From contig JAICWO010000010.1 of NCBI GenBank assembly GCA_025934775.1, positions 124,001-188,000 on the forward strand: DNA of 64,000 nucleotides, given 5' to 3'. This document shows, in pieces, positions 1-8,479 of the stretch. How positions within the stretch are numbered: position 1 is the first letter of the stretch; the number at the start of each line of letters is the position of its first letter. Under the pieces are notes generated by a model. The model worked only from the letters and a program-made list of their open reading frames with translations, was not told the origin of the DNA and ran no database searches. A program made the position numbers and the translations under genes. The stretch comes from Gemmatimonadaceae bacterium. Lineage in GTDB: Bacteria; Gemmatimonadota; Gemmatimonadetes; Gemmatimonadales; Gemmatimonadaceae.

Positions 1-304
1 GTCGTGACACGCGACCGTTTGCGCGGCCGGGCGACCAAGCCCTCCTCGCGCATCAGCCGCGCCACGCGCTTCGGGCTCGCCGGCAACCCCTCGGCCTGCA
101 ACTCCTGATGGACGCGCGGCGCCCCGTAGGTCTCGCCACTCTCATGGTGAATGATGCGCACCCGCGCCATGAGGATTTCATCAATGAGTGCGTGCCAACT
201 CGCTTCCGCGAGGCGTAGTACCCTGACGGCGAGACCTCGAGCACTCGGCACATGAGTCGCACTTTAAACTCGCCGCGATGGCGAGTGATCACGGCGTACC
301 TCAA
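1..304 (-). pseudogene. IS3-family transposase OrfB (rve integrase), frameshifted fragment
   Basis: OrfB should carry the DDE catalytic core of an IS3 transposase. The first part, RYAVITRHRGEF...LMCRVLEVSPSGYYASRKR, is typical of the OrfB N-terminus. It begins at a TTG (304) overlapping the orfA stop. At about 195-200 the frame breaks: the conserved continuation (ALIDEILMARVRIIHHES..., ARLMREEGLVARPRKRSR) is present in another minus-strand frame down to base 1. Fewer residues separate the two blocks than is usual, so a small deletion probably accompanied the shift. The catalytic DDE region lies beyond the window edge. The element is unlikely to make its own active transposase. Confidence 0.8.
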
Positions 305-630
305 CGCGACTCCTTCGCGAAGTACACCGCCACTTTTTTTGCGAACGCTTGCTCCTGGCGCAACACGGCGACCTCGCGGCGCAACCGGCGATTCTCCTGC
401 TCGAGCGTTTCGCTCGGCGTGCCGGATCCGGTCCCGCTCTCGTGCTGCTGCTGCCGAACCCACGCCCGCAATTGGTCCGGACGCACGTCGAGCTCACGAC
501 CAATTTGCGACAACGGCACCCCGAGCGCGCGACGCTCGCTCACCAAACGCACGGCTTCGGCTTTGAACTCCGGACTGAAGGAGCGACGTTCACGCCGTGC
601 TGCTGATCCTGCCTTCCTGTTGGATTTCAT
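301..630 (-). CDS. IS3-family transposase OrfA
   Basis: This 109-residue protein would bind the IS ends as the DNA-binding partner of OrfB. It has the IS3/IS911-type helix-turn-helix (FSPEFKAEAVRLVSERR, then SQIGRELDVRPDQLRAWV) and a C-terminal leucine-zipper-like helix (LEQENRRLRREVAVLRQE). The ATG at 630 is preferred to the one at 672 because a strong GGAGG lies 6 bases upstream of it. The stop at 301-303 overlaps the orfB frame, as expected for programmed -1 frameshifting in this family. OrfA looks intact although its OrfB partner is broken. Confidence 0.9.
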   Translation of the reverse strand: MKSNRKAGSAARRERRSFSPEFKAEAVRLVSERRALGVPLSQIGRELDVRPDQLRAWVRQQQHESGTGSGTPSETLEQENRRLRREVAVLRQEQAFAKKVAVYFAKESR

Positions 631-660
631 GCGCCACCTCCGCTCCGAACTTAGAGCGAG

Positions 661-684
661 TAAGGCGTCCACGAAATCGGGTCA
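661..684 (-). repeat. Probable terminal inverted repeat of the IS3 element
   Basis: Reading inward from 684 on the minus strand gives TGACCCGATTTCGTGGAC followed by GCCTTA. It lies just outside orfA and exactly where the interrupted host gene loses its reading frame, which supports it as the IS boundary. The partner repeat is not in the window. Confidence 0.5.
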
Positions 685-1014
685 ATCACAGATACCCAAC
701 GGATAATTGCGATAGACAAGTGCCACGTCATTCGGATGTTCCTGTTGAATCCGCCTCAGCCTTTGGTCCGCCTGTCGGCAGAATGGGCACTGGAAATCAG
801 AAACGATCGTGACGGTTAGCGGCGCGGCCTGACGTCCGATCCGCTCCCCGGTAGCGGCATAAGAGTGCCAATTTGCAACCGGCTCACCGTGATTAATGCC
901 GGGAGGAGTGGCGCTAGTCGCTGCACGCAGCCGGAGCGCAGCCAACGCGAACGCGCCGAGAGTTGCCAGGACAGTTAGCGTGTTCAGCGCATGACGCGCG
1001 ACAAATCGGCGCAT
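682..1014 (-). pseudogene. DsbA-like thioredoxin-fold protein, 3' end lost to IS insertion
   Basis: This N-terminal fragment of about 110 residues has an uncleaved membrane anchor or signal (ALNTLTVLATLGAFALAAL) followed by a thioredoxin fold. The redox motif is FQCPFCRQ (CPFC), as in DsbA/Thioredoxin_4 disulfide oxidoreductases. The frame proceeds normally to VYRNYPLG and stops where the IS3 element begins; the IS supplies the TGA. The C-terminal half should lie on the far side of the element, outside the window. ATG 1014 is chosen over GTG 1044 because the earlier residues (SLDDDDEP) are an unlikely lead-in to a signal sequence. The fragment keeps the active site but lacks the second half of the fold, so it is probably non-functional. 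Confidence 0.75.
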
Positions 1015-1499
1015 AATTGGCTCATCGTCGTCATCAAGCGACACCTTCGCATATACTCAGAATGAGCATTTAGGTGTATGGTCGCAATACCTAGATTAAG
1101 CATATGATAGTTGGTTAGCTTGAAATGTATTTGTGATATGCAGCTCTGGCGCACAATTTCCACCACGTTCCGGACGAACGGCCCCGCTCGCTGTGACTGC
1201 CCAGGGTGAACTTTCTCACGATTCCCTTAGTGGCGGCGAGCCTCAAACTCACCGAGCCACGTCGGGGAACGCCGGCCGGGTCAGCCGAGTGCTCCTGTTT
1301 GAGTCGAGGAAGCTGCGCCTGCGTGTTTCCGACGCGTTGAGCCCACGACCTACCTCGGTAATCCGGATCGGATAGTTCTCAATTGGACTCGGTACGAAAC
1401 TGGACGGGCACACCGAAACATTTTCGGTGTGCCCGTCCGAGCTTCTTCTTCATCCCGTTTGGAAATAGCGGTGAAGAGCCGGCAGGCGGCGGCTCTCCG
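1015..1499. other. Intergenic region, AT-richer than its surroundings
   Basis: No convincing gene is visible. The stretch 1045-1140 is clearly AT-rich (runs such as catatga and tttgtgatatg) against the high-GC background and presumably holds the promoter of the minus-strand DsbA-like gene. The right part contains the terminator hairpin of the downstream M14 gene. Short open frames here have no recognisable domains. Confidence 0.5.
1402..1438 (-). terminator. Perfect 17-bp stem-loop downstream of the M14 peptidase gene
   Basis: Bases 1402-1418 pair perfectly with 1422-1438, leaving a 3-base loop. It lies about 60 bp past the stop of the minus-strand M14 gene. No clear U-run follows on the minus strand; on the plus strand a CT-rich stretch follows. 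It is a likely transcription end or mRNA-stabilising hairpin. Confidence 0.65.
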
Positions 1500-4400
1500 C
1501 TATCTGCCAGCGTCCAGATGATTCCAATTCACGATCGCATTGAATCCCATCGCGAACGTTCCCTGCGTCTGCCACCGCCAGTACGGCCGGAACGCGAACA
1601 TCACCACGTGGCCCTGGCCGACCGTCTCGTCCACCAGCCCGGCGCGCTTCGACAACAGCTCGCCATGCTCCAGCGTGCCGGAGAGCAGCATGTCCGACGC
1701 GTTCTCCGGGAACTGCACCACCACGCGCGTCGATGAATTCGGATCGGCCGTGAGCCCGGGCACGCTCGTCGGCGCGGCGCCAAATCCGCCGCGCCCACCG
1801 CCGAATCCGGCGCGTCCGCCGCGCCCGCCGGCCGGCGCACCAGCCTGCGCGACGTTGAAGTCATTGCCTTCGCTCGTTGCCAGACCGTACGCGGTCCCGG
1901 TGTGGTCCGGATCCCACGCCGAGAGCTTGAGGAGATTCGCCATCGGCGTGGTGTTCTGCGCGATGCTGCCCGCGCGTCCGCCGCGGCCAGCCGCCGCCGC
2001 GCCCGCGTCCGCCGCTTCGGCGATCGGTTGCGCGCCCGCGCCGGCGTTCAGCACCGGCGCCTGGCTGAAATAGACCGGCACGTCGGTATGATCGTAGCCA
2101 TAGACCAGAGGACTGGTCGCATCGGTGATCTGTCCGCGCAGGATCGTGCCGCGCGCGAACAGCGCCGACGCCTGCTCGAGCTTCACGCCCGGCGTGAGAT
2201 TCAGCTCGGGCAAGATCCCTGATGTGTTGCCCTCGGTGATGAGCGTGCCGCCGTGCTGCACGAATGCGTAGAGCGATTTCATGCCGGCGTCGCCGAGCGC
2301 GCCGCGAATGTCGTCCGTGGAATCGGGGTAGCCGAGGGCGGGGAACTGCTTCGTGCGCTTGAACGGAATCGGAACGTCCGCCGCTGCGCCGCCACGGCCA
2401 CCACGACCGCCTGCCGCATTGCCGACTCCCGCGCCGCCCGCCGGATAGATGATCACATCGTATTTCGCGCGGAGGTCGCCCATCTTCGCCACCGCGTTCT
2501 CGCCGAAGTAGTGGTACGGGACGCCGTACGTGTCGAACGCGGCGCGCACCCACCCTTCATCCTGGGTCCGGCTCCAACTGTGGATGTACCCAATGCGGGG
2601 CGTCGTGAGCTCGTGCGTCTTCACCGGCGGCGCCGCGGCGAGGGCGTAGCCGTCGAGCCCGAGCTTCACCAATTCCGGTTCGAGCTGCGCGCGATTCGCG
2701 TTCGCGATGATGATCGCGCCGGCGCCCACGTGGTGGCCGTCGACGTCGAACGCCGCCTCGGCCGCCTGCATGGCGACTTTCGGGAACTTGAATCGCAGCG
2801 AGACGAGGGTGTTGTCGCTGTTGTTCGGCACGACCACGGTGCTGCCGCTCCCCGAGATGCCGCCCGCGGCGACGACCGTCTTCGCCATCGGGATCATCGT
2901 CATCGGCTGCCGGAGAATCGCCGGGTCGGTGACCTCGTCCACGGTGATGTTGCGCATCAGCGGAAACGTCCAGCCCGTGTCGTCGTACGGCGACGGGTTG
3001 TCGGGCGGGAAGTTCTGGAGCGCGAAGTACATGTCGGCGATGGTGCGGTACGGTTGGTCGCCGCGGACGATGTAGTCGCCCGCGTGGACCTGCACCTTGC
3101 CCGCCGTGAACGAGGTCGAGGCGACGTTGAACTCGAGTCCCTGGAGCTTGAGCTCGTTCACCGCGTCGGCTGCGTTCTCGCGCGCGTGCTGGTTGGCCGG
3201 AATCACCCACGCGTACACCGGGCCCGTCTTGCCCTTGTTCACCGCCCACTTGTTCTGATCCCAGTAGTTCTCCAGGAACAGGTCCTTGTCCCTGGCGACG
3301 CGGTTGAGCGCGAACAGGATTGCCGATTCTTGAATATTCGTATTGGCACGCGGGCTCCAGAGGATGGAGTCGAGCGGCGGGTTGGGTCGGAACCACTCCT
3401 TGCTCGTCGTCGTGTTCCCCGGCTTCACCGCGTAGTTGCTGCAGTCGCTGTTCCCGCAGTAGCTCTGCACCTCGTAGAACCGGCCCACGGCGTTGTGCGT
3501 GTGCGCGATGAAGAAGAGGTAGTTCGGCACCCAGCCGTCGTAGAAGCCGTACGTCCACACGCCCGGCACGCCGCGCTTGGTCATCTCCATTACGTCGTTC
3601 TTCGCCAGGTACCACCACTGGTCGACGATGATCGGATCGAGCGCGTCGTTGTACGGGCCCGTGCCGGTCGACGCGTACAGATAGGTTTGCGCCTCGTGCA
3701 GATCGTGCAGGATCGTGGGCGTCCACTCGAGGAACGTCTTCGTGGTGTTCTTGGTGAGATCGAGGAACTGGCCCATGCCGTCGCGGTTGTCGTCGTGCTG
3801 CACGTACTTGCCCCAGTACATGAGGGGCAGCGGTCCGCCGCGGCCGCCCGCCGCGCCGTTCGCGCTCGGGTGGTCCTTCTCCCACTGGAGATTGAAGTAG
3901 TGGTTGTCGACGTAGGCGTCGCGGCCGTCGGTCTCGATCACCGGCGTGATCATCGTGATCACGTTGTTGCGAACGTTCTGAATGAGCGGCGATTCCTCCA
4001 CCACGAGGCGGTACGCCAGCTCCATCAGCATCTCGGGGCCGCCGGACTCCGGCGAGTGCATGCCGCTCGTGATCCAGTAGATCGGCTTGGCCGTGTGGAT
4101 CACCTGCTTCGCCCGCGCTTCGCTCGTCTTCCGCGGATCCGTGAGCTCGTGCAGGTAGCCCTTGTACTTGTCGAGGTTCGCGATCGTCTGCGCGTCGCCG
4201 ACGACGAACATCGACATCTCGCGCCCTTCCTCGCTCTTGCCGATCACCCAGTACTTCGCGCGGCCGCCGGACGCCTTCGCGACGGCCTCGAGGTAGCGGT
4301 TGATGTCCTCGTTGTGATCGAGGTAGCCCGGCGCGCCGATGATGTGTCCGAGGAACTTGAGCGGCGTGGGCACCGTCGCCGACGCGGGCAGATGATCGAC

Positions 4401-4568
4401 GAGCTCCGTCGAGACCCGAGGATCGGAGAGGTCCTTCTTGATCTGCGCGGTGTACTCCTGATCGATCTTCTGCGCGGCCTGCGCGTGCGCGGTGGGCGCG
4501 TACGCGAGTGCGGCCGTCGCGAGCAGCGCCAGACTCCAGCGGCGCATCGATCCTGTCGAACGCGACAT
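1500..4568 (-). CDS. Secreted M14-family zinc carboxypeptidase with C-terminal GATase-like region
   Basis: A 1022-residue exported metallopeptidase expected to cleave peptides outside the cytoplasm. The signal peptide (hydrophobic residues 12-24, AHA-QA cleavage near 30) is followed by an M14 domain. Zinc-ligand candidates are H171-S-P-E174 (HxxE) and His288/His291 in HDLHE. Residues about 690-800 resemble a class I glutamine-amidotransferase-like fold (YDVIIYPAGG, then FVQHGGTLITEG). Several Gly/Arg-rich inserts (GGRGG type) interrupt the fold near DNA positions 1790-1840, 1975-2000, 2395-2430 and 3835-3855. The protein is about three times the size of a classical carboxypeptidase, which is usual for this large secreted subgroup. 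It is transcribed divergently from the ADOP permease. The substrate is unknown. Confidence 0.9.
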   Translation of the reverse strand: MSRSTGSMRRWSLALLATAALAYAPTAHAQAAQKIDQEYTAQIKKDLSDPRVSTELVDHLPASATVPTPLKFLGHIIGAPGYLDHNEDINRYLEAVAKASGGRAKYWVIGKSEEGREMSMFVVGDAQTIANLDKYKGYLHELTDPRKTSEARAKQVIHTAKPIYWITSGMHSPESGGPEMLMELAYRLVVEESPLIQNVRNNVITMITPVIETDGRDAYVDNHYFNLQWEKDHPSANGAAGGRGGPLPLMYWGKYVQHDDNRDGMGQFLDLTKNTTKTFLEWTPTILHDLHEAQTYLYASTGTGPYNDALDPIIVDQWWYLAKNDVMEMTKRGVPGVWTYGFYDGWVPNYLFFIAHTHNAVGRFYEVQSYCGNSDCSNYAVKPGNTTTSKEWFRPNPPLDSILWSPRANTNIQESAILFALNRVARDKDLFLENYWDQNKWAVNKGKTGPVYAWVIPANQHARENAADAVNELKLQGLEFNVASTSFTAGKVQVHAGDYIVRGDQPYRTIADMYFALQNFPPDNPSPYDDTGWTFPLMRNITVDEVTDPAILRQPMTMIPMAKTVVAAGGISGSGSTVVVPNNSDNTLVSLRFKFPKVAMQAAEAAFDVDGHHVGAGAIIIANANRAQLEPELVKLGLDGYALAAAPPVKTHELTTPRIGYIHSWSRTQDEGWVRAAFDTYGVPYHYFGENAVAKMGDLRAKYDVIIYPAGGAGVGNAAGGRGGRGGAAADVPIPFKRTKQFPALGYPDSTDDIRGALGDAGMKSLYAFVQHGGTLITEGNTSGILPELNLTPGVKLEQASALFARGTILRGQITDATSPLVYGYDHTDVPVYFSQAPVLNAGAGAQPIAEAADAGAAAAGRGGRAGSIAQNTTPMANLLKLSAWDPDHTGTAYGLATSEGNDFNVAQAGAPAGGRGGRAGFGGGRGGFGAAPTSVPGLTADPNSSTRVVVQFPENASDMLLSGTLEHGELLSKRAGLVDETVGQGHVVMFAFRPYWRWQTQGTFAMGFNAIVNWNHLDAGR

Positions 4569-4779
4569 CCTGACTCCTTATTGAGAAAGGGCGGGAACGG
4601 ACACGGGACGTGGAACGGGGTGGCGAGCGGGCGGCCGTTCGTGGCGGACCGCCGATCGCGCCTATGATCTACGCGCGAGCACGCAAAAGTGCGAGGATGC
4701 TGTAAGCATTCGGCGCCGTGCCTTGCATTGGGCGCCCGAGCGTCGCAGTTGTATCCAAACTCCCAATCGGACGCCAGCC

Positions 4780-7278
4780 ATGTTCTCGCGCGACCTGTCG
4801 TACGCCGTTCGCACGCTTCGCAAGAACCCGGTGTTCACGCTCACGGCGATCGTCACCGTCGCGCTCGGAATCGGCGCGAGCACCGCGATCTTCAGCGTCG
4901 TGAACGGCGTGCTGCTCCGACCGCTGCCCTATGCGAACGCGGACCGGCTCGCGCTGATCAAGACCGACATGCTCGCGCGCAATGTGCTGAATTTCCCGAT
5001 CGCGCCCGGGAACGTGCCCGATCTGAAGCAGCACGCCACCGCGTTCGCCGACATCGCGGCCGCGTCGTCGGGGCCCGTGAACTTCGTGGCCGACGATCAG
5101 CAGCCGGAACAGATCATCAACGCGGGAGTGACCACCAACTTCTTCACCACCCTCGGCGCGCGCATTCCGTTCGGCCGCAACTTCGCGGAGAACGACGGGA
5201 CGCCCCCGCCTCCGCCGCCGGCTGGTCAGGCGGCTGCCGCGACGACCACGCCACCGGTGCCGCTCCCCACGATCACGATCCTGAGCTACGGATTCTGGCA
5301 GCGCCGCTTCGGCGGCGACTCGTCGGTGATCGGCAAGACCGTGCAGATCAACAACGGGCCGGCGCAGATCGTCGGCGTCGCGTCGCCCGATTTCCGCGTC
5401 GAGTTTCCGACGTCGAGCGGCGACCCGCTGCAGCCGGACGTCTACACCGCGCTGCGCGTGAACTGGTCGACCGCGTCGCGCATCAACGTCTTCCTGCGCG
5501 TCTTTGGCCGCCTTGCGCCCGGCACGACGATGGCCGAGGCGCGCGGTCAGCTCGCCAAGCTGACGACGGATCTGCAGAACCTGATGCCGATCATGAAGAC
5601 GGCGAACGCCGTGTGGCGCGCCGAGCCGATGCAAGCCGACGTCGTGAAGGACGTGCGGCCGGCGGTGCTCTCGCTGATGGGCGCGGTGTTGTTCGTGCTG
5701 CTGATCGCGTGCGCGAACGTGGCCAACCTGCTGCTCGTGCGCGCCTCCTCCCGCGAGCGCGAGCTGGCCGTGCGCGCCGCGCTGGGCGGCGACCAGCGCG
5801 CGCTCATGACGCAGATGCTCGTTGAGAGTATTGTCATTGCGGGCGGCGGAGCGCTCGTCGGCCTGGCGCTGGCGAAGCTCGGTATCGCGCTGCTGCTGCG
5901 CATCGCGCCGTCGAGTCTGCCGCGCCTGAACGAGATCGCGCTCGATCCGATGGTGCTCGGCTTCACGATCGGGCTCGCGGCGCTCTCCGCGTTCATTTTC
6001 GGCATGCTCCCGGCCATCCGCGCCTCGCGCCCCAATCTCGCGCAGACGCTGCGCGCCGGCGGGCGCTCGCCGGGGCTGCAAGGCGGCAAGCAGTTGCGGA
6101 ACGGCGTCGTCGTCGCCGAGGTCGCGCTGTCGTTCGTGCTGCTCATCGGCGCGGGGCTGATGGTGCGCAGCTTCACCGCGCTCGAGCACGTCCAGCCGGG
6201 GTTCGATCCGAACGGCATCATGACCTTCACCGCATTCAACACGCGTCTGCGCGGCCGCGACGCGGTGCGCGCCTACGAGAATGAGCTCGAGCAGAAGCTG
6301 CGCGCGATTCCGGGCGTCACCGCCGTCACCGCGGCGGGCCCGCTGCCGCTGGACGGCGGGGAAGCGAACCTGCGCTACGGACCGCAGGCCGCCGCGGATG
6401 ACCCGTCGCTCTTCCGTCAGGCGACGGACCATTTCATCAGGCCCGGTTACTTCGCGGCGATGCGCACCAAGGTGCTCGCCGGACGCGACTTCATCGATGC
6501 GGACAACGACACGAGCTCGCGCGCGATCATCGTCGACGATCTGCTCGCCGCCAAGATGTTCCCGAGCGTGCCGTTCCCGAGCGTCATCGGCAAGGAACTG
6601 CTCGTCCGCGTGAACACGCCCGAGGCGCAGCTGAATCAGATCATCGGCGTGGTGCAGCACCAGCGTCACGAGACGCTCTCCGAACCGGGACGCGAGGCCG
6701 TCTTCATCGCCGAAGGACGCGTTGGATTCGGCTCGGCGGCGCGGTGGGCCGTGCGCACGAGCGGCGATCCGTCGCGGCTCTCGCCGCAGATCCGCCGCGT
6801 CGTCGCGAGCATCGATCCGCTCGTGCCGATCGGCAACCTCGAGGCGATGAGCGACTACATCGACCACGCGATGGCGTCGACGCGCTTCGCGCTCGTGCTG
6901 ATCGCGGTGTTCGGCATCGTCGCCGCGGTACTCGCCGCGGTGGGGTTGTACGGCGTGCTCTCCACCACCGTGCGTCAGCGCACGTCGGAGATCGGCGTGC
7001 GGATGGCGTTCGGCGCGACGAGCGGCAGCATCTTCCGGCTCATGATCGGCCACGGTCTCATGCTGAGCGGCACGGGCGTAGCGGTCGGAATCATCGGCGC
7101 GCTGTCGCTCACTGGAGTGATGCAGAAGGCGAATCTCCTCATCGGCACCGCGCCGACCGACCCGCCGACGTACCTCGCGATCGCGCTGCTGTTCGGCGCG
7201 ATCGCGGCGCTGGCGTCGTGGATGCCCTCGCGCCGCGCCGCCGCGCTCGATCCGAACGCGGCGCTGCGCGAGGAGTGA
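4780..7278 (+). CDS. ADOP-family ABC permease (MacB/FtsX duplicated)
   Basis: An 832-residue membrane protein with two MacB-type periplasmic domains and two FtsX permease regions in one chain, the layout of the acidobacterial duplicated orphan permeases. The N-terminus (SYAVRTLRKNPVFTLTAI, then ALGIGASTAIFSVVNGVLL) is the ADOP signature. Further membrane segments lie near residues 303-325, 375-410, 440-465, 705-730 and 755-825. Start ATG 4780 gives the conserved beginning MFSRDLSYAVRTL; upstream ATG 4723 would add an unconserved leader. No ATPase gene is nearby, consistent with orphan status. Such proteins are presumed mechanotransmission-type exporters; the substrate cannot be told. A proline-rich loop (PPPPPPAGQ) near residue 145 is unusual. 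Confidence 0.92.
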   Translation: MFSRDLSYAVRTLRKNPVFTLTAIVTVALGIGASTAIFSVVNGVLLRPLPYANADRLALIKTDMLARNVLNFPIAPGNVPDLKQHATAFADIAAASSGPVNFVADDQQPEQIINAGVTTNFFTTLGARIPFGRNFAENDGTPPPPPPAGQAAAATTTPPVPLPTITILSYGFWQRRFGGDSSVIGKTVQINNGPAQIVGVASPDFRVEFPTSSGDPLQPDVYTALRVNWSTASRINVFLRVFGRLAPGTTMAEARGQLAKLTTDLQNLMPIMKTANAVWRAEPMQADVVKDVRPAVLSLMGAVLFVLLIACANVANLLLVRASSRERELAVRAALGGDQRALMTQMLVESIVIAGGGALVGLALAKLGIALLLRIAPSSLPRLNEIALDPMVLGFTIGLAALSAFIFGMLPAIRASRPNLAQTLRAGGRSPGLQGGKQLRNGVVVAEVALSFVLLIGAGLMVRSFTALEHVQPGFDPNGIMTFTAFNTRLRGRDAVRAYENELEQKLRAIPGVTAVTAAGPLPLDGGEANLRYGPQAAADDPSLFRQATDHFIRPGYFAAMRTKVLAGRDFIDADNDTSSRAIIVDDLLAAKMFPSVPFPSVIGKELLVRVNTPEAQLNQIIGVVQHQRHETLSEPGREAVFIAEGRVGFGSAARWAVRTSGDPSRLSPQIRRVVASIDPLVPIGNLEAMSDYIDHAMASTRFALVLIAVFGIVAAVLAAVGLYGVLSTTVRQRTSEIGVRMAFGATSGSIFRLMIGHGLMLSGTGVAVGIIGALSLTGVMQKANLLIGTAPTDPPTYLAIALLFGAIAALASWMPSRRAAALDPNAALREE

Positions 7279-7857
7279 TCAGCCGCGGAGTGCGTCCATC
7301 AGCCGGCGCGCGCGCTCGCGCGCCGGCCCGGGCGACTTGGGCCCGGGCACACCGGCCGCGGGCTCGACTTTCAGTACCGCGAACACGGGCCCTCGCGCCG
7401 CGAGCACATCGCCGATCCGCGCCGTCCAATCCTCGAGTTTAGAGAGTTCGAATACCGACGCGAATCCCGCCGCGCGCGCGAGTCCGGCGAAATCGACGTG
7501 CGTGCCCGCCGTGCGCTGGCCGCCCGTCACCTCGTAGACGCCGTTCTCGAACACCAGGAGCACGAGGTTCGATGCGCCCGCGCCGGTGATCGACGCCAGG
7601 GAGCCGAGGTTCATCAGCATCGAGCCGTCGCCGTTGCACACGATCGCGCGCCGTTCGGGTTGCGCGAGGGCGATCCCGAGCCCGATCGACGTCGCGTGGC
7701 CCATTGCCGACGGCACGAAGACCAGGTCGAGCGGCTGCTGCGGGAGCGTCATCCAGTCACGCGCCGGCGCCATCGTGGTGATGACGACGTCGCGTGCACC
7801 GCGCGCGGCGTGCAGCGCGACGATCGCGTCGCGACCGGACATGCGCGCGCCGCTCAT
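7279..7857 (-). CDS. TPP-dependent decarboxylase, beta-type subunit (ComE/phosphonopyruvate decarboxylase C-half)
   Basis: This 192-residue protein is the thiamine-diphosphate-binding half of a split 2-oxoacid decarboxylase. It has the TPP/Mg motif GDGSMLMNLGSLASI followed by FENGVYEVTGG, and the DLVFVPSAMGHATSIGLGIA lead-in typical of sulfopyruvate/phosphonopyruvate decarboxylases. ATG 7857 is chosen because it overlaps the stop of the alpha gene (ATGA), implying coupled translation; the frame could extend to 7908 but would then overlap further. Together with the alpha gene it resembles archaeal ComD/ComE. No phosphoenolpyruvate mutase, coenzyme M or phosphonate gene is nearby, so the substrate is open (sulfopyruvate, phosphonopyruvate or a relative). 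Confidence 0.85.
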   Translation of the reverse strand: MSGARMSGRDAIVALHAARGARDVVITTMAPARDWMTLPQQPLDLVFVPSAMGHATSIGLGIALAQPERRAIVCNGDGSMLMNLGSLASITGAGASNLVLLVFENGVYEVTGGQRTAGTHVDFAGLARAAGFASVFELSKLEDWTARIGDVLAARGPVFAVLKVEPAAGVPGPKSPGPARERARRLMDALRG

Positions 7858-8351
7858 GCTTTCCCCTCCGCGACCACGATCGCGCCCGGCTTGCCTTCTG
7901 ACGCGCACGCGCGATGGTGCTCGGCGATCGCGGCGAGCTGCGTCGGCTCGGTGAGCAGCCGATAGTCAATGCGCCACGCGTCGAGAATCGGCTCGGTGAA
8001 CACGAGACAGGTGTCGCCGGGCAGCGTCTCCTGGTTCAAGTAGCTGCGGTACCCGATGATCGCGAAGATCGGCAGCTTCCAGTCATGGAGCACGTTGCGG
8101 ATGGCGTCGCCCGACTCGAACAGCCCCGTGCACTGGATCATCACGATCGGCCGTGCACCCGCGAGATACAGCCCGGCGGCGACTTCCCACGATTCGCCTT
8201 CGCGGCAGACACGAACGAGCCGCGCGCGTCCGCGGTCTTCTATGGCGGATTGCCACTGGCCGATCGTGCTGTCCGGCACCGTGACGACGTGCGTGATTCC
8301 GAGCTCGTCGAGCACGCCGGCGATCTGCTCGCCCGAGAAGAGTGAGCTCAC
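7854..8351 (-). CDS. TPP-dependent decarboxylase, alpha-type subunit (ComD-like)
   Basis: A 165-residue PYR-domain protein, the N-terminal half of the sulfopyruvate/phosphonopyruvate decarboxylase family. Recognisable parts are the start (LDELGITHVVTVPDSTIGQW), the cofactor-activating glutamate block (CREGESWEVAAGLYLAGARP) and MIQCTGLFESGDAIRN. It matches the size of ComD subunits. It overlaps the beta gene by 4 bp and both are read from the same minus-strand transcript, so an alpha/beta heteromer is expected. Upstream is a 128-bp gap shared with the divergent SDR gene. Confidence 0.85.
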   Translation of the reverse strand: MSSLFSGEQIAGVLDELGITHVVTVPDSTIGQWQSAIEDRGRARLVRVCREGESWEVAAGLYLAGARPIVMIQCTGLFESGDAIRNVLHDWKLPIFAIIGYRSYLNQETLPGDTCLVFTEPILDAWRIDYRLLTEPTQLAAIAEHHRACASEGKPGAIVVAEGKA

Positions 8352-8479
8352 TGGCCTGTCACGGCGGGCACGTTAGGCTTCTGCATCCGGTGCAATCTCC
8401 AATGCGCGACGAGGGCTTCCAACCGAGCCAGCGGTAGCGCATAGTATCGCCCGCTCTTCGACTGGTAAAGCAAAGCTAC

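Larger units (their letters stand above)
1..684 (-). mobile_element. IS3-family insertion sequence, partial and decayed
   Basis: The window opens inside an IS3-type element read on the minus strand. Its orfA is intact and its orfB is broken and runs off the left edge. The right-hand end is placed at 684, where the minus strand begins TGACCCGATTTCGTGGAC, a plausible IS3-type terminus. That TGA also ends the reading frame of the interrupted DsbA-like gene to the right. The other terminal repeat and the target duplication lie outside the window, so the exact end and subgroup are unproven. Confidence 0.8.

Noticed and set aside
1133-1736. Short open frames near 1.1-1.7 kb on the plus strand
   Set aside because: No conserved residues, one overlaps the terminator and the M14 gene end.
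2253-4667. 804-residue open frame on the plus strand opposite the M14 gene
   Set aside because: High-GC antisense shadow: Arg/Val/His-rich, no domain, fully overlaps a gene with clear motifs.
4669-7053. 794-residue minus-strand open frame opposite the ADOP permease
   Set aside because: Extremely Arg/Ala/Asp/His-rich shadow with no recognisable segment; the plus-strand protein has obvious family features.
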